Part shown: positions 18,497 through 27,489 of the stretch, piece by piece
How the letters are laid out: each line of letters opens with the position of its first letter
How positions within the stretch are numbered: the first letter of the stretch is position 1
Assembly: GCA_003427395.1 (NCBI GenBank)
Contig: BFEA01000329.1
Location: 655,765-683,253, forward strand
Reading direction: 5' to 3'
Source of the DNA: Chara braunii
Lineage: Eukaryota > Streptophyta > Charophyceae > Charales > Characeae
Length of the DNA stretch: 27,489 bases
Made by a program: the position numbers and the translations under genes
The notes under the pieces: model-generated
The model's input: only the letters and a program-made list of their open reading frames with translations
The model's database searches: none
What the model was told of the DNA's origin: nothing

Positions 18497-19434
18497 GCGA
18501 GGCTTGAGGCCTCGATAAGCCCTACCGGGCCCTATTTTCAGCACAGTCGGCCGCCCTAAGTGAAGGCAGGCTAGACCGAGGCCTACAGGCCCAATTTTGG
18601 GGTCATCACGCAACTGAGGGAATTCATGCAGTTGTGCAGCACCAGTTGGTTGAAGGCGCCCAGGCCCTGGCCTCCTTTATCAAATGCATCTGAGTCAGGC
18701 CCTGGGCGAGATACGCAGCATGGACCCAACACAGGCTACGGGCAGTTGGGCACGGGTAACTGTCACAGGCCCTGGGCCCAATCCGGTTGGACAGGGGCTC
18801 AGCCTCTCTGGGCCTACCGGAAGCTTCTGGGCAGGGGCCCAGCGCAGCCAGGCTGCACGCATGGCAGGCAGACCACTTCCATTTAGGAAAGGGCCTGCTT
18901 ATGCATTGGGCATTCGGGCACTGGCTGCTTTGTGCGCAAGCGCTGCTGCGCTATCGCTTGCCAGGCTCACGCGCTCACGGGCGAGCTGGAAGGAGCAGGC
19001 AGCCATAGCCGAGCTGCGCTGCTGTATGCTGGATGGGGCGCATGGTGGTCCTTGGGAGCATGTGGCATCTGTGAGTTGGGGAACGAGGTTGTGAGTGATA
19101 CGAGAGACATACCTGGTGCTTGAAGCGTACGACATTGGCCGAGATCTGCTCGTACTTCAGGGAGCTGTTGACGTCATCAGCGGCATTGTATTCTAGGCTA
19201 GATAGGATCTGCCATTCGTAGTCTGGGCGCCGAGCGCCGGATAGGATATCGACATTGGTTCTTCGTTGATGATGATGAGACTATTCCAGCATTGCCCATT
19301 ATGAGCTTTTGCTGTGTTCTTATTGGTGGAATTCGTGATGCAATTCTGCTATTGGTTCGAGGGCGCGACTATCTGGTCTTATGTGTATGATGCTGTTTGA
19401 TTTCTGAAGTTTGCTATTGCTCATCTTCCTTGCA
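18496..19434 (+). repeat. element C 5' LTR
   Basis: It starts TGCGAGGCTTGAGGCCTCG and ends CTTCCTTGCA, giving TG...CA ends over 939 bp. The first 598 bp match 26464-27061. The end is set by the PBS that follows 3 bp later. GC-rich ORFs inside it are open in several frames at once and are not taken as genes. No clear TATA box was found. Confidence 0.82.
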
Positions 19435-19437
19435 ATT

Positions 19438-19449
19438 TGGTATCGGAGC
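19438..19449 (+). promoter_or_regulatory. primer-binding site (initiator tRNA-Met type) of element C
   Basis: TGGTATCGGAGC matches the plant PBS TGGTATCAGAGC at 11 of 12 positions and lies 3 bp after the CA end of the 5' LTR. Confidence 0.8.
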
Positions 19450-20717
19450 TGTGGTTCGGTGGGCTAATCTGGCGCTTATCTTCTGCCTAATGCGGTACAT
19501 ACACGCGGTGTGTGCGGTGAGTGACCGTGCCGTGGGACGTGTGTAGTGAGGAGGGCGGAGATAAGAAGGCGACCCAGGTGGAGAGGGGTTCGCCAGGAAG
19601 GCTATATTGTGTGATATTGGGTATTCGCAGTGTGATGAGAACTATCCGATGTGTGATTGGTGCTGAGGTGGAACGGCTGTGCAATGCTGGTTGTGCCGAA
19701 GCAGCGATTGGTCATCACAATCAACATCGGGTCATCTGGTGAGCATATCTGTGGTTGGGGGCAGCTATTTTGAGGTACGTTGCACCTAACCTTATCTACC
19801 CTCTTCGACACTTCTTACCGTGAGGCTGCGTGTTTTGTCTTGAGAGTCCTCTCATGTGAGGAGTCGTGTGCGCTCAACCTTGAGAGTCGTCAGCCTTCAC
19901 GCGGAGCATCTGGAAGGAGAGGGCGGTGCTATTTGAAGGGCCCTAGACGAAGCACTGGGTCACGGTCACCATGCCAACCCACCGGGAGTAGAGCACGCAT
20001 GCTTTGCTGCTTTGTCCTTTGTCTGCTCGCTGCGCTGTAGAGGGGTTCTGAGGGGCAGGCCAGCCCTATGGGACAGACGAGACCGGGTGTCTATAAACAA
20101 GCATCGGCGGGGTACCTTCCATTGGCTGTGATCGTCGTCCTGTCTGCAACGTTAAAAAATTCCTGAGGACTTCGGGGGATGTCCATAGAAACACCTCCTG
20201 ATCAGCCAATTGGTCGGTGTAAGGCTCGCTGCACGCGAGGATAAAAACTGTGCACGGCTGGCCAGCTCAGCAGGACTCGGGGCACAGGGGTGGGCCGTGT
20301 GCACACCTGTAGACACGCACGCTATCTGGATCCCTCAGGGACGTTGACGACAAGAGACATTCAAGAAGAACTGAGGGAGGGGTAGATTCCAGGTGATAAG
20401 TTTGAGCAAGATTCCATTCTGCAAACAGAGCCAACAAATGATTCAATTTTTATTTTGATTAGTTAGATATACAGCCATTAACATCTGACGGACAACATTA
20501 GTTGGGACTGTTTTCTGTACCTTGTGCTTTCTGTTTGCGGACTAAAAGTAAAATAGTTTTCATTTGTAGGAATCTGAACTTACCTGTTGGACCAAACGCA
20601 TTTACTCTGACGGAGCCACCAATTAATTATTTTAATTATTATAAATCGGTCTATGCACTACGCTGCGGTAGGCATCAAAGAGTGACCAAGTGCAGATTGT
20701 GCACAGCTCTATAGCTT
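19450..20717 (+). other. element C untranslated leader
   Basis: About 1.27 kb lies between PBS and gag. Short ORFs are not supported. GGATAAAAACTG near 20230 is TATA-like and could be accidental. No repeat or structured RNA is recognised. Confidence 0.55.
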
Positions 20718-22241
20718 ATGAGCGATAGGAATACCACTAGTGAGGACGACCGGATCTTGCGATCAGCTAGACGCCCGATTGCCCACGTGGCATTAGGAAC
20801 CGAGGGTGATAGGTTACTGTTCCGCCAGCTTAGGGAGAGACAGCAGCAGCAGCGGAGAGCTAGGGCAGCAGAGGCCAGCAGGGCGTTTGCAAGCGAAGCC
20901 ACAGCTTCAGCAGCCATGGCATCTGCTGCGCAACAGAGTTCCCAGACCAGCAGTTCAGGGACCGTAGGGTCAACGGTCGCGCAGACCTTGAGTCAGTCCA
21001 TTGGCGTTATGGCAAGCCAACCCTTAGTGTTGACTCCCGATGAGATCGCCATACAGCAGGCAGCCCTGCAGGAGGCACAACTACAGAAGGCTTTAGGAGA
21101 GAGAAAAGCGGAGAAAGAAAGAATGCTTAGAAGAAGAGCTAGGATGCAGCGGAGACAAGCGGACATTAGTGAGTTAGAGGAGATGGACCCAGCGGAGTTG
21201 GGTGATGATGTGAGGACCCTACGGTCGGTCTTGTTAAGTGTAGTGGAGATGCAAGATCACCAGACGACGATCTTACAAGACATCCAGCAGAGTCTGGTCG
21301 TGTTGGTCAGGCGAGTGCAAGCGGCGCCATCGCTGTTCGGGCCCGGTGCCTGGCCCGTTGTATATCCTCCTCCTTTTATCCCACCGGTGACTGGGGTATC
21401 CCCATATACAGCTCCATCATCGGTCCAGACCGTTTCCCTGGGTATGCCAATAGCAGGAGGGTTATCAGCAGGTCCTAGTGTACAGATTCTTGTACAGACA
21501 GTGTTCTCCCAACCTCCATCGCAGGTTGCTGTAAGCGGGCAATCTGCTGTCTCGCAGCCTGCACAGTCGCAGGGCACACAACCCCAGCAGCAGCAAGTAC
21601 AGCAGCCTGCACCACAGGGTCCACAACCCGGAATGGTGCAGGTACCGGGACAAAGTCAGTGGGTTCCAAAGACGGCCATCGCCGCTCCTAAACCCTTTAC
21701 AGGGGATAAGAGGGGCGAAGACCTCGACACATGGTTGAGGGCAGTGCCAGTCTATGTCAAGTGCAAACTTACCTTGCCGCACGAGGAAGTGCTTGTGGCT
21801 GCCTCTTATCTAGAAGGGAGTGCAGCAAGATGGTTGAGTGGTTTAGTGCAGCTACAGGGGTACGGTCATGACTTTCGCGCTTGGGCGGTCACCCAGAAAC
21901 TGGATGACTTCCTCAAGCTGGTGGAAGACAGGTGGCATGATCCTCAGGAGGCCCAAAGGGCTATTGATGCGATCCTGACACTGCATACTAGGCAGTTTAA
22001 GTCAGTAAGAGAGGCCACTGACTCTGTAGAGCATCTGATCTGTATCCCTGGGGTGCGCTATGACCACCAGGTTTTACTCACCTCCTACCTGAGATGCTTT
22101 CCTATGCCTCTCAGGAATCAGTTGGCAGGTGAGGCCAACATCAACATGCACAACATTCCCTCGTTTAGCAAGAAGGCCCTAGACCTTGAAGCAAAGATAG
22201 GGCATGCTCAGACACCCACGACAGATGGTAGGAAAAAGTAA
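20718..22241 (+). CDS. element C Gag (long, intact capsid ORF)
   Basis: A 507-residue ORF begins at ATG 20718 (MSDRNTTSEDD). Residues about 35-70 are Gln/Arg/Ala-rich and 110-155 Glu/Arg/Lys-rich (KALGERKAEKERMLRRRARM), both likely coiled coils. Residues 210-320 are a Pro/Gln/Val linker. From about residue 325 the Retrotrans_gag capsid fold is seen: APKPFTGDKRGEDLDTWLRA, then AASYLEGSAARWL, LDDFLKLVEDRWHDPQEAQR and QVLLTSYLRCFPMPLRNQLA. Gag would assemble the particle in the cytoplasm. The ORF ends at TAA 22239-22241, after which the same frame continues into the nucleocapsid part. The stop is therefore either a mutation or a readthrough site. It is the only long retrotransposon ORF in the window without internal lesions. 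Confidence 0.85.
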   Translation: MSDRNTTSEDDRILRSARRPIAHVALGTEGDRLLFRQLRERQQQQRRARAAEASRAFASEATASAAMASAAQQSSQTSSSGTVGSTVAQTLSQSIGVMASQPLVLTPDEIAIQQAALQEAQLQKALGERKAEKERMLRRRARMQRRQADISELEEMDPAELGDDVRTLRSVLLSVVEMQDHQTTILQDIQQSLVVLVRRVQAAPSLFGPGAWPVVYPPPFIPPVTGVSPYTAPSSVQTVSLGMPIAGGLSAGPSVQILVQTVFSQPPSQVAVSGQSAVSQPAQSQGTQPQQQQVQQPAPQGPQPGMVQVPGQSQWVPKTAIAAPKPFTGDKRGEDLDTWLRAVPVYVKCKLTLPHEEVLVAASYLEGSAARWLSGLVQLQGYGHDFRAWAVTQKLDDFLKLVEDRWHDPQEAQRAIDAILTLHTRQFKSVREATDSVEHLICIPGVRYDHQVLLTSYLRCFPMPLRNQLAGEANINMHNIPSFSKKALDLEAKIGHAQTPTTDGRKK

Positions 22242-22691
22242 TTGCCTCCCAACTGGAAGGCGAAGGGTCGCATCATGTTTGTCGATAACGATGGTTCAAC
22301 CATCGAGTTAGATGACAACTTCCAGGAGGGAGTAGGCTCAGAGGCTCGCAGCGTAGAGGCTTCAGGGGGTGGAGTAGTCGTTGTCGTAGCTCAAAAAGGA
22401 AAGGCGACCGGTAGACGCCGAGGAGGTTCCTGGTCAAGGAGTCAACTTGACCCCAATGCTCCTCCACGGGAGAAAGCGGGTCTCGGTGAGGACGTGTGGA
22501 GAGATCGATACACGCGGCAGGCTTGTATCCGTTATGGCCAATATTGCCATAACCAGTTCAAGTGCCGGAATAAGGAGTTCACGGAAAAGATCCCGCCTAC
22601 GATGGGGCAGGCGTTGGGGTCCTCCGCTCCCGTTGGCAGTAATGTGGCCAACAATTCTGACACTACTCCGGGAAACGCGTCGGGCCAGTAA
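22242..22691 (+). pseudogene. element C nucleocapsid part with defective zinc knuckle
   Basis: This is in the same frame as Gag after the TAA. It starts LPPNWKAKGRIMFVDNDGST and includes a Gly/Val/Arg-rich stretch. The zinc knuckle at 22524-22565 reads CIRYGQYCHNQFKC. The spacing fits CX2CX4HX4C except that the second Cys position (22533-22535) is Tyr (TAT). It ends at TAA 22689-22691. RNA binding through this knuckle should be lost. That the segment belongs with Gag is inferred from frame and order. Confidence 0.65.
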
Positions 22692-22889
22692 GAATAGTAG
22701 CTGTTTCTGCTAGGGTCGAGGTGGTGGAGACACCCTCACCATCTCGAGAGATGGCCCAAGCTACTGACTCCATCGTCGTCCGCAAACACATTCAGACCCG
22801 TCGAGCCTCTGTTCGATGAATGTGTTCGAGTCCTTAGAGGAGCTAGAGGAGGAGTGGTCTAGATCAGACCCACTAGCTTCTTGGGCGGC

Positions 22890-23271
22890 ATTGGCTAAAA
22901 CCCCTAAAGGAGAGATGTTCATCGGCGAGGTAGTCATCGGCGACCGTAAGGCCGGGGCCTATTATAACATTTGCTCGACTTAGAACTTCATTAGTCGTGC
23001 GTGCGTTGAGAGGCTGCGCTTACAGGGGCAAGTGCAGTGCTCAAGTCGACCTGTGGAGTCAACCTGTGCCAACAAACAGCGCATGGTAGTTAAAGACTAC
23101 CTCCAGAATGTTGAGTGTTGTTTCCCGTACGCGGGAGGGGAACTAAGACATCATGTTTCGTTCCTAGTGAGCGATGATCTCCCCATGGATATCTTGTTAG
23201 GTATGTACTACCTCTCTGTGCACAGCCCCAGTTTGACTGGGACCAAAAAGTGGTCAAACACACTTTGCTAG
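22890..23271 (+). pseudogene. element C pol: aspartic protease, broken
   Basis: One frame encodes GEMFIGEVVIGDRKAGAYYN, then ICST, a TAG at 22981-22983, and NFISRACVERLRLQGQVQC. Family members have D-[CS]-G-S/A-T-Q-N-F at this place; here the catalytic Asp and Gly are missing and the Gln codon is a stop. The C-terminal part VSFLVSDDLPMDILLGMYYL (about 23155-23215) is a clear retropepsin end. It stops at 23269-23271. Bases 22692-22889 between nucleocapsid and protease hold a short acidic stretch (EELEEEWSRSDPLASWAA) and nothing else recognisable. Confidence 0.8.
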
Positions 23272-23329
23272 GTGGAAGGACCGCCAGATTACGTTCAAAG
23301 CTAGTAGTCTGATTGAGTCCTACGGGTGC

Positions 23330-24330
23330 ATGTGTGTGGCCGCGTTCTATAACTATTATAAGCAAAATCAGGAGAACGGCATGTATCGAGTTTATGTCTC
23401 TGCTGCAGGCGAGCCGGTGAAAATGCCGCCGGAGATAGAGGGAGTAGTTGCTAAGTACCCTGATCTATTTGAAGAGTCGATAGGGGTTGTTGAGAGGGAG
23501 GTTGTCCACGCAATAGAGATTATCCCAGGGTCTAGCATCTCGAAGGGTATGATCTATCGGTTGTCTCCAGGCGAGCTTGACGAGCTTCGCCGGCAACTCA
23601 AGGAACTCATAGAGAAGGGATGGATCCGACCGAGTGTTTTCCCTTACGGATCGCCAGTTTTATTTGTGCCAAAGAAAGGGGGTACGCTGAGGATGTGCAT
23701 TGACTATTGGGGCCTCAATGCCATCACTGTCAAGAATCGAGAGCCCCTACCACGCATCGATGACTTGTTAGATCGAGTGCAAAGGTGTCGGTACTTCTGT
23801 AAGATAGATCTGAAGTCCGGGTACCATCAGATTGCCATACAGCCCGAGGATCAACACAAAACCGCATTTCAGACCAGGTACGGTCTGTACGAGTTTGCGG
23901 TGATGCCTTTCGGCCTTCGTAATGCTCCTGGTACCTTTCAGCACGCGATGAATCAGATCTTTCATGACTACTTGGACAAGGTTGTCATTGTGTACCTCGA
24001 TGACATACTTATCTTTAGTAGGATTGACGAGGAGCACGTAGCTCATCTGGACAAAGTCCTTAGTCTCCTTTGACAGCACAAGTTCAAGATCAACGGTGAG
24101 AAGTAAGAGTTTGGCCGCACCCATATCTTGTACTTGGGTCATGAGATTTCCGCGGAGGGATTGAAGCCTGATGACGCGAAGGTGGCCAACATTCGTGACT
24201 GGCCGCGTCCTCAGTCTGTGACGGAGATGAAGTCCTTCTTAGGGATGACCGGCTACTACCGCAATTTTGTGAAAAACTATAGCATAGTTGTCGCCCTTTT
24301 GACGGACCTGACCCGCCATGACACCCCATG
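23330..24330 (+). pseudogene. element C pol: reverse transcriptase with intact YLDD, two stops
   Basis: The frame from 23330 encodes [92 protein letters not shown] and the active site VYLDDILIFS (about 23990-24019). In DYWGLN the codon at 23708-23710 is TGG where DYRxLN is conserved, a likely CGG-to-TGG change. A TGA at 24071-24073 falls where Arg/Cys is usual before QHKFKI, and a TAA at about 24104 lies in EK-EFG. The frame then continues as YLGHEISAEGLKPDDAKVAN and FLGMTGYYRNFVKNY. All catalytic Asp residues remain, but the stops separate palm from thumb. Confidence 0.92.
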
Positions 24331-24870
24331 GGAGTGGACAGACAGATGCGAGGCTGCTTTCAGACATTTGAAGCATGCGTTGACGCATCATGAGGTCTTG
24401 AAACTTCCCGATCCTGATAAGTCGTTTATAGTCACCACGGATGCTAGCCAATATGGCATAGGCGTCGTGCTCGCGCAGCAGGAGGGGCCAAAGTTGAGGC
24501 CAGTCCAGTCGAGTACATGTCCAAAAAGATGCCCTCGCCGTGCTCGCGCAGAAGGAGGGGCCAAAGTTGAGGCCAGTCGAGTACATGTCCAAAAAGATGC
24601 CCTCTCAGAAGTTGGCTAAGTCCACCTATGAGAAGGAGCTCTACGCGATTTACAAGGCACTGACCCATTGGAGACATTATCTCCTTGGGAGGTTCTTCAT
24701 CGTCGGGACTGATCATCAGACCTCGAAGTGGATGAGAACTCAACATGTGCTCTCTAATGCCTTAAAGCGCTGGATCGAGGTCATTGAACAATATGACTTC
24801 GAACCCCAGTACCTGAAAGGGGAGTACAACAAAGTTGTTGATGCCTTATCACGTAGGCCTGACTTATCTG
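24331..24870 (+). pseudogene. element C pol: RNase H with internal tandem duplication
   Basis: KSFIVTTDASQYGIGVVLAQ (about 24418-24480) carries the catalytic TDAS. A segment of about 70 bp is then duplicated in tandem (24464-24536 and from 24537), shifting the frame. The second copy continues in the correct frame as KEGPKLRPVEYMSKKMPSQK, STYEKELYAIYKALTHWRHY, FIVGTDHQTSKWM and YNKVVDALSRRPD. The first copy also has a 5-bp internal repeat (CCAGT). Without the duplication the domain would read through. Confidence 0.85.
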
Positions 24871-26427
24871 GTGCGCTGATCATTGAGTTCAGGCTTGCGG
24901 ACGATGTCACTCGTTCTATGGTGGAAGCCTATCGCGAGGATCCGTTTATGTCTGAGATCATTCGCAGACTCGAGGCGAAGGACAAAGTGACTTCTGCCGA
25001 GTTTGAGTTGGTCAACGGCTTGCTGTTCCTTGAGAAGCCAGGGAATAAATGTTTTTGTGTGCCTAATAGGGAGTCTTTGTGCAATTCATTTTTAGGAGAG
25101 TGTCATGACGCCACCAGCCATTTTGGCTAGAAGAAGACAGCAGCTAATCTGCTGCAGCGGTTCTGGTGGCCCACGATGATGAGAGATGCCAAGCTGTACG
25201 TGGAGACTTGTCAGGTCTGTCAAAGAGACAAGCCCCGTACACAGGCCCCTCTTGGGCTCCTTAAGCCCCTTCTGATTCCAGAAAGGCCCGGTGAGAGCCT
25301 GTCCATGGATTTCATGGACACACTGGTCACCAGCAAGAGTGGAATGCGACACATCTTTGTCATTGTGGATAGGTTTAGTAAGTATGCTAGGCTAGTTGCA
25401 ATGTCGGAAACAGCAAAGACTGAGTACGTCACTAAGCTGTTCAAAGAGAACTGGGTCAGAGATTTCAGACTGCCTAAGTCTATAATTAGGGACCGGGATG
25501 TGCGATTCACCAGTGAACTGTGGAAAGCTGCAGCTGCAGAACAGGGCACTCAGTTGCAAATGACATCATGCAATCACCCGGAGGCGAATGGGCAGGCAGG
25601 ATAGTTGAATCGCGCTGTACAACACCTGCTGAGGCATTACATCAAGCCAAATCAGGTAGACTGGGATGAGAAACTTGCTCTCATCGCCAGCCTGTAGAAC
25701 ACTGTTGTGCACAACACTACGGGAGCGAGCCGGAACAGTACCTGCTACTGACCTTGAAGCCTAGACTGCCCTTGGATTTCTTATTACCTGAGAACCAGTC
25801 CGCTGCTGCACCAGGGACCTTAGAGTTTGCTTATCGATATGAACAACTGACGCAGCAGGCTGTCGAACAGATGCACAAGGCACAAGCGGCGATGATAGAG
25901 TCTAAGAACAAACACCGCCGCCCATCTACATTCCAAGTAGGAGAAAGAGTCTGGGTTAGTCCTCGGAACTGGGACAAGAGTACGGGAGCTCCTGTAAGCT
26001 CATGCCACAATACTTTGGACCATGAGAGGTTTTGGATGTCGTTGGGGAAGATCCGGATGGGCCATCTTATGTTGTCCGGATTCCTGGTCATCTTCGCACT
26101 TACCCTGTCTCTCACGCCTCCAAGCTTGCACCATCCAAAGAAACTGATCAGTTTCCCTCTCATTGCTCTATGCTGCCCCCAACCATGGATGGAGAGGCCG
26201 ACATCGATGACATCGTTGATCACAGGGAAATGCCAGTTCCAGGACCGACAGGAAGGGGACGTCCTCCAAAACCGAAGATGCAGTACCAAGTTCAGTTCAT
26301 ACACCACACTGACCCAAAGAAGGATCGATGGTTTACATGGGAGGAAGCGATGCAGACCGCTCCACAGGTTGTCGTTCACTATGAGAAGTCTCTACAGAAA
26401 GGAAAGCGCCAGATTATCGAAGACTGA
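24871..26427 (+). pseudogene. element C pol: integrase with chromodomain-like C-terminus, broken
   Basis: The HHCC zinc region is GECHDATSHF, a TAG (25128-25130), then KKTAANLLQRFWWP and YVETCQVCQRDK. The core shows Asp in LSMDFMD (about 25305), Asp in IRDRDVRF (about 25494) and Glu in HPEANGQ (about 25580). A TAG at 25602-25604 stands where Gln is expected, and another at 25696-25698 in ASL-NTVVHNTTG. Frameshifts lie near 25730 and 25998. A TGA at 26023-26025 replaces the Trp of GPWEVLDVVGED. The tail (YVVRIPGHLRTYPVSHASKL, then YQVQFIHHTDPKKDRWFTWE and TAPQVVVHYEKSL) resembles a divergent chromodomain. It stops at 26425-26427, just before the PPT. The D,D,E residues are intact; the reading frame is not. 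Confidence 0.9.
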
Positions 26428-26452
26428 ACTTCTCAGAGGACTAGCGAAGTAT

Positions 26453-26462
26453 GGAGGAGGGA
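26453..26462 (+). promoter_or_regulatory. polypurine tract of element C
   Basis: GGAGGAGGGA lies 1-2 bp before the 3' LTR start TGTGAGGC (26464), the expected plus-strand primer position. Confidence 0.7.
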
Positions 26463-26463
26463 A

Positions 26464-27061
26464 TGTGAGGCACAAGGCCTCGATAAGCCCTATTGGGCCC
26501 CTATTTTCAACAGCGTCGACCGCCCTAAATGAAGGCAGGCTCGACCAAGGCCTACAAGCCCAATTTTGGGGTCACCACGCAACTGAGGGAATTCGGCAGT
26601 TGTGCAGCACCAGTTGGTTGAAGGCGCCCAGGCCCTGGCCTCCTTTATCAAATGCATCTGAGTCAGGCCTTGGGCGAGATACGCAGCATGGACCCAACAC
26701 AGGCTACCGGCTGTTGGGCACGGGTAACTGTCACAGGCCCTAGGCCTAATCCGGTTGGACAGGGGCTCAGCCTCTCTGGGCCTACCAGAAGCTTCGGGGC
26801 ATGGGCCCAGCGCAGCCAGGCTGCACGCAAAGCAGGCAGGCCACTTCCATTTAGGAAAGGGCCTGCCCATGCATTGGACATTCAGGCACTGGCTGCTTTG
26901 TGCGCAAGCGCTGCTGCGCTATTGCTTGCCAGGCTCACACGCTCACGGGCGAGCTGGAAGGAGCAGGCAGCCATAGCCGAGCTACGCTGCTGTATGCTGG
27001 ACGGGGCGCATGGTGGTCCTTGGGTGCATGCGGCATCTGTGAGTTGGGGAACGAGGTTGTG
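26464..27061 (+). repeat. element C 3' LTR, truncated
   Basis: Collinear with 18496-19093 with scattered substitutions. Similarity ends abruptly after GAGGTTGTG, so the last 341 bp of the LTR (equivalent to 19094-19434) are missing. GGTCCTTGGGTG occurs both inside the LTR (about 27014) and at the breakpoint (about 27063). Confidence 0.88.
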
Positions 27062-27489
27062 GGGTCCTTGGGTGGCCGTTCGCGCTTTAATTATTCCGGA
27101 TCAGGAGATGTGGGTTGTATTCCGTCAAAGGGTTGTACAACAACTCCATTCACTCTTCCACCGGCATGACGCCAAATAGGCTGCATTACGGCTGGCAGAT
27201 TTGAAATCCGCTCCCCTACCTGTTCCTTGAACAGCCGTTTAACACCCAGTGCGCCTGGCTTCAGGGCCAAGTACAATCGCTTGCTCAAAGTTGCCATTGC
27301 AGCAATGACCAAGCGACAGCATGCAATGATCCATCATGCAAACAAGAAGCGTCGACCTTCGGATATCGAAGTAGGAAGTTATGTCTAGGTGAATATGTCT
27401 GAATTATCAGAGGAAGAGGGAGTCTCACACAAACTACTGCCGCTCTACTATGGTCCATGGGAAGTTTTGGATGTGATTGGCAAGGATGG
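27062..27489 (+). pseudogene. Ty3/gypsy integrase C-terminal remnant (probably element A), runs off the window
   Basis: One frame encodes RALIIPDQEMW (about 27085-27120), like the integrase xxIxPDQxDWD stretch. After a frameshift near 27125 comes NNSIHSSTGMTPNRLHYGWQ (about 27140-27200). A third frame carries AMIHHANKKRRPSDIEVGSY, a TAG at 27386-27388 where Trp is usual, then ELSEEEGVSHKLLPLYYGPW and EVLDVIGKD up to the window end. This is the integrase tail of a Ty3/gypsy element. Assignment to element A is inferred because A lacks an integrase elsewhere and C already has its own. It could instead be another old copy. Confidence 0.7.

Larger units (their letters stand above)
18496..27061 (+). 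mobile_element. element C: Ty3/gypsy LTR retrotransposon with truncated 3' LTR
   Basis: Direct repeats 18496-19093 and 26464-27061 flank gag and pol in Ty3/gypsy order. The 5' LTR continues to 19434, ending TTGCA, followed by a PBS; the 3' LTR copy stops after 598 bp. A polypurine tract lies just before 26464. C sits downstream of element A RNase H and is followed by an integrase remnant. No target duplication can be tested because the 3' LTR end is missing. Gag is nearly intact but pol holds many stops, so C is non-autonomous now. Confidence 0.88.

Noticed and set aside
18684-19094. 136-codon ORF in the element C LTR, also open in the 3' copy (26652 on)
   Set aside because: The region is GC-rich and open in several frames. 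The two copies differ at about 12 residues with no sign of protein constraint, and no domain is recognisable.

Overview
The window is a nest of transposable elements; I found no credible host protein-coding gene. The organism is most likely a land plant or streptophyte alga. The evidence is a U6 snRNA-derived pseudogene with the plant-type 5' end, three Ty3/gypsy elements (two with a primer-binding site resembling plant initiator tRNA-Met), and a LINE with the zf-RVT type C-terminus seen in plant non-LTR elements. A charophyte-like genome (Chara type) is a guess from overall look only.

Layout. Element A is a badly decayed Ty3/gypsy element and forms the matrix. Its gag remnant lies at 249-1776, its protease, RT and RNase H remnants at 14971-16926, and a possible integrase tail at 27062-27489. 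Element B (1777-14968) is a complete Ty3/gypsy element of about 13.2 kb inserted into A. It has a 1263-bp 5' LTR (1777-3039), a PBS, a 1.5-kb leader, gag, protease, RT, RNase H, integrase, a polypurine tract and a 3' LTR starting at 11386. A 4-5 bp target duplication (RGGAT) flanks it. Two later insertions cut B. A non-autonomous DNA transposon (6723-8371) splits protease from RT, and a 5'-truncated LINE (11544-13798, ending in poly(A) at an N gap) splits the 3' LTR into 11386-11543 and 13909-14968.

From 14969 on, A resumes and carries a 105-bp hairpin MITE (15342-15446). A stretch without recognisable genes follows (16927-18495). It holds a short tandem duplication, a U6 retropseudogene with target-site duplications (17677-17770) and an ATT microsatellite. 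Element C (18496-27061) is a second Ty3/gypsy element. It has a 939-bp 5' LTR, PBS, leader, a long nearly intact gag, a broken protease, RT with an intact YLDD, RNase H, an integrase with its D,D,E residues, a PPT and a 3' LTR cut off after 598 bp. An integrase C-terminal remnant follows to the window end.

All pol genes are broken by frameshifts and stops. Many stops fall where a conserved Gln, Arg or Trp codon is expected, as C-to-T or G-to-A changes, which suggests decay of methylated, silenced copies. Every element here appears inactive. The interest lies in the insertion order, the termini of the small elements and the retroposed U6.
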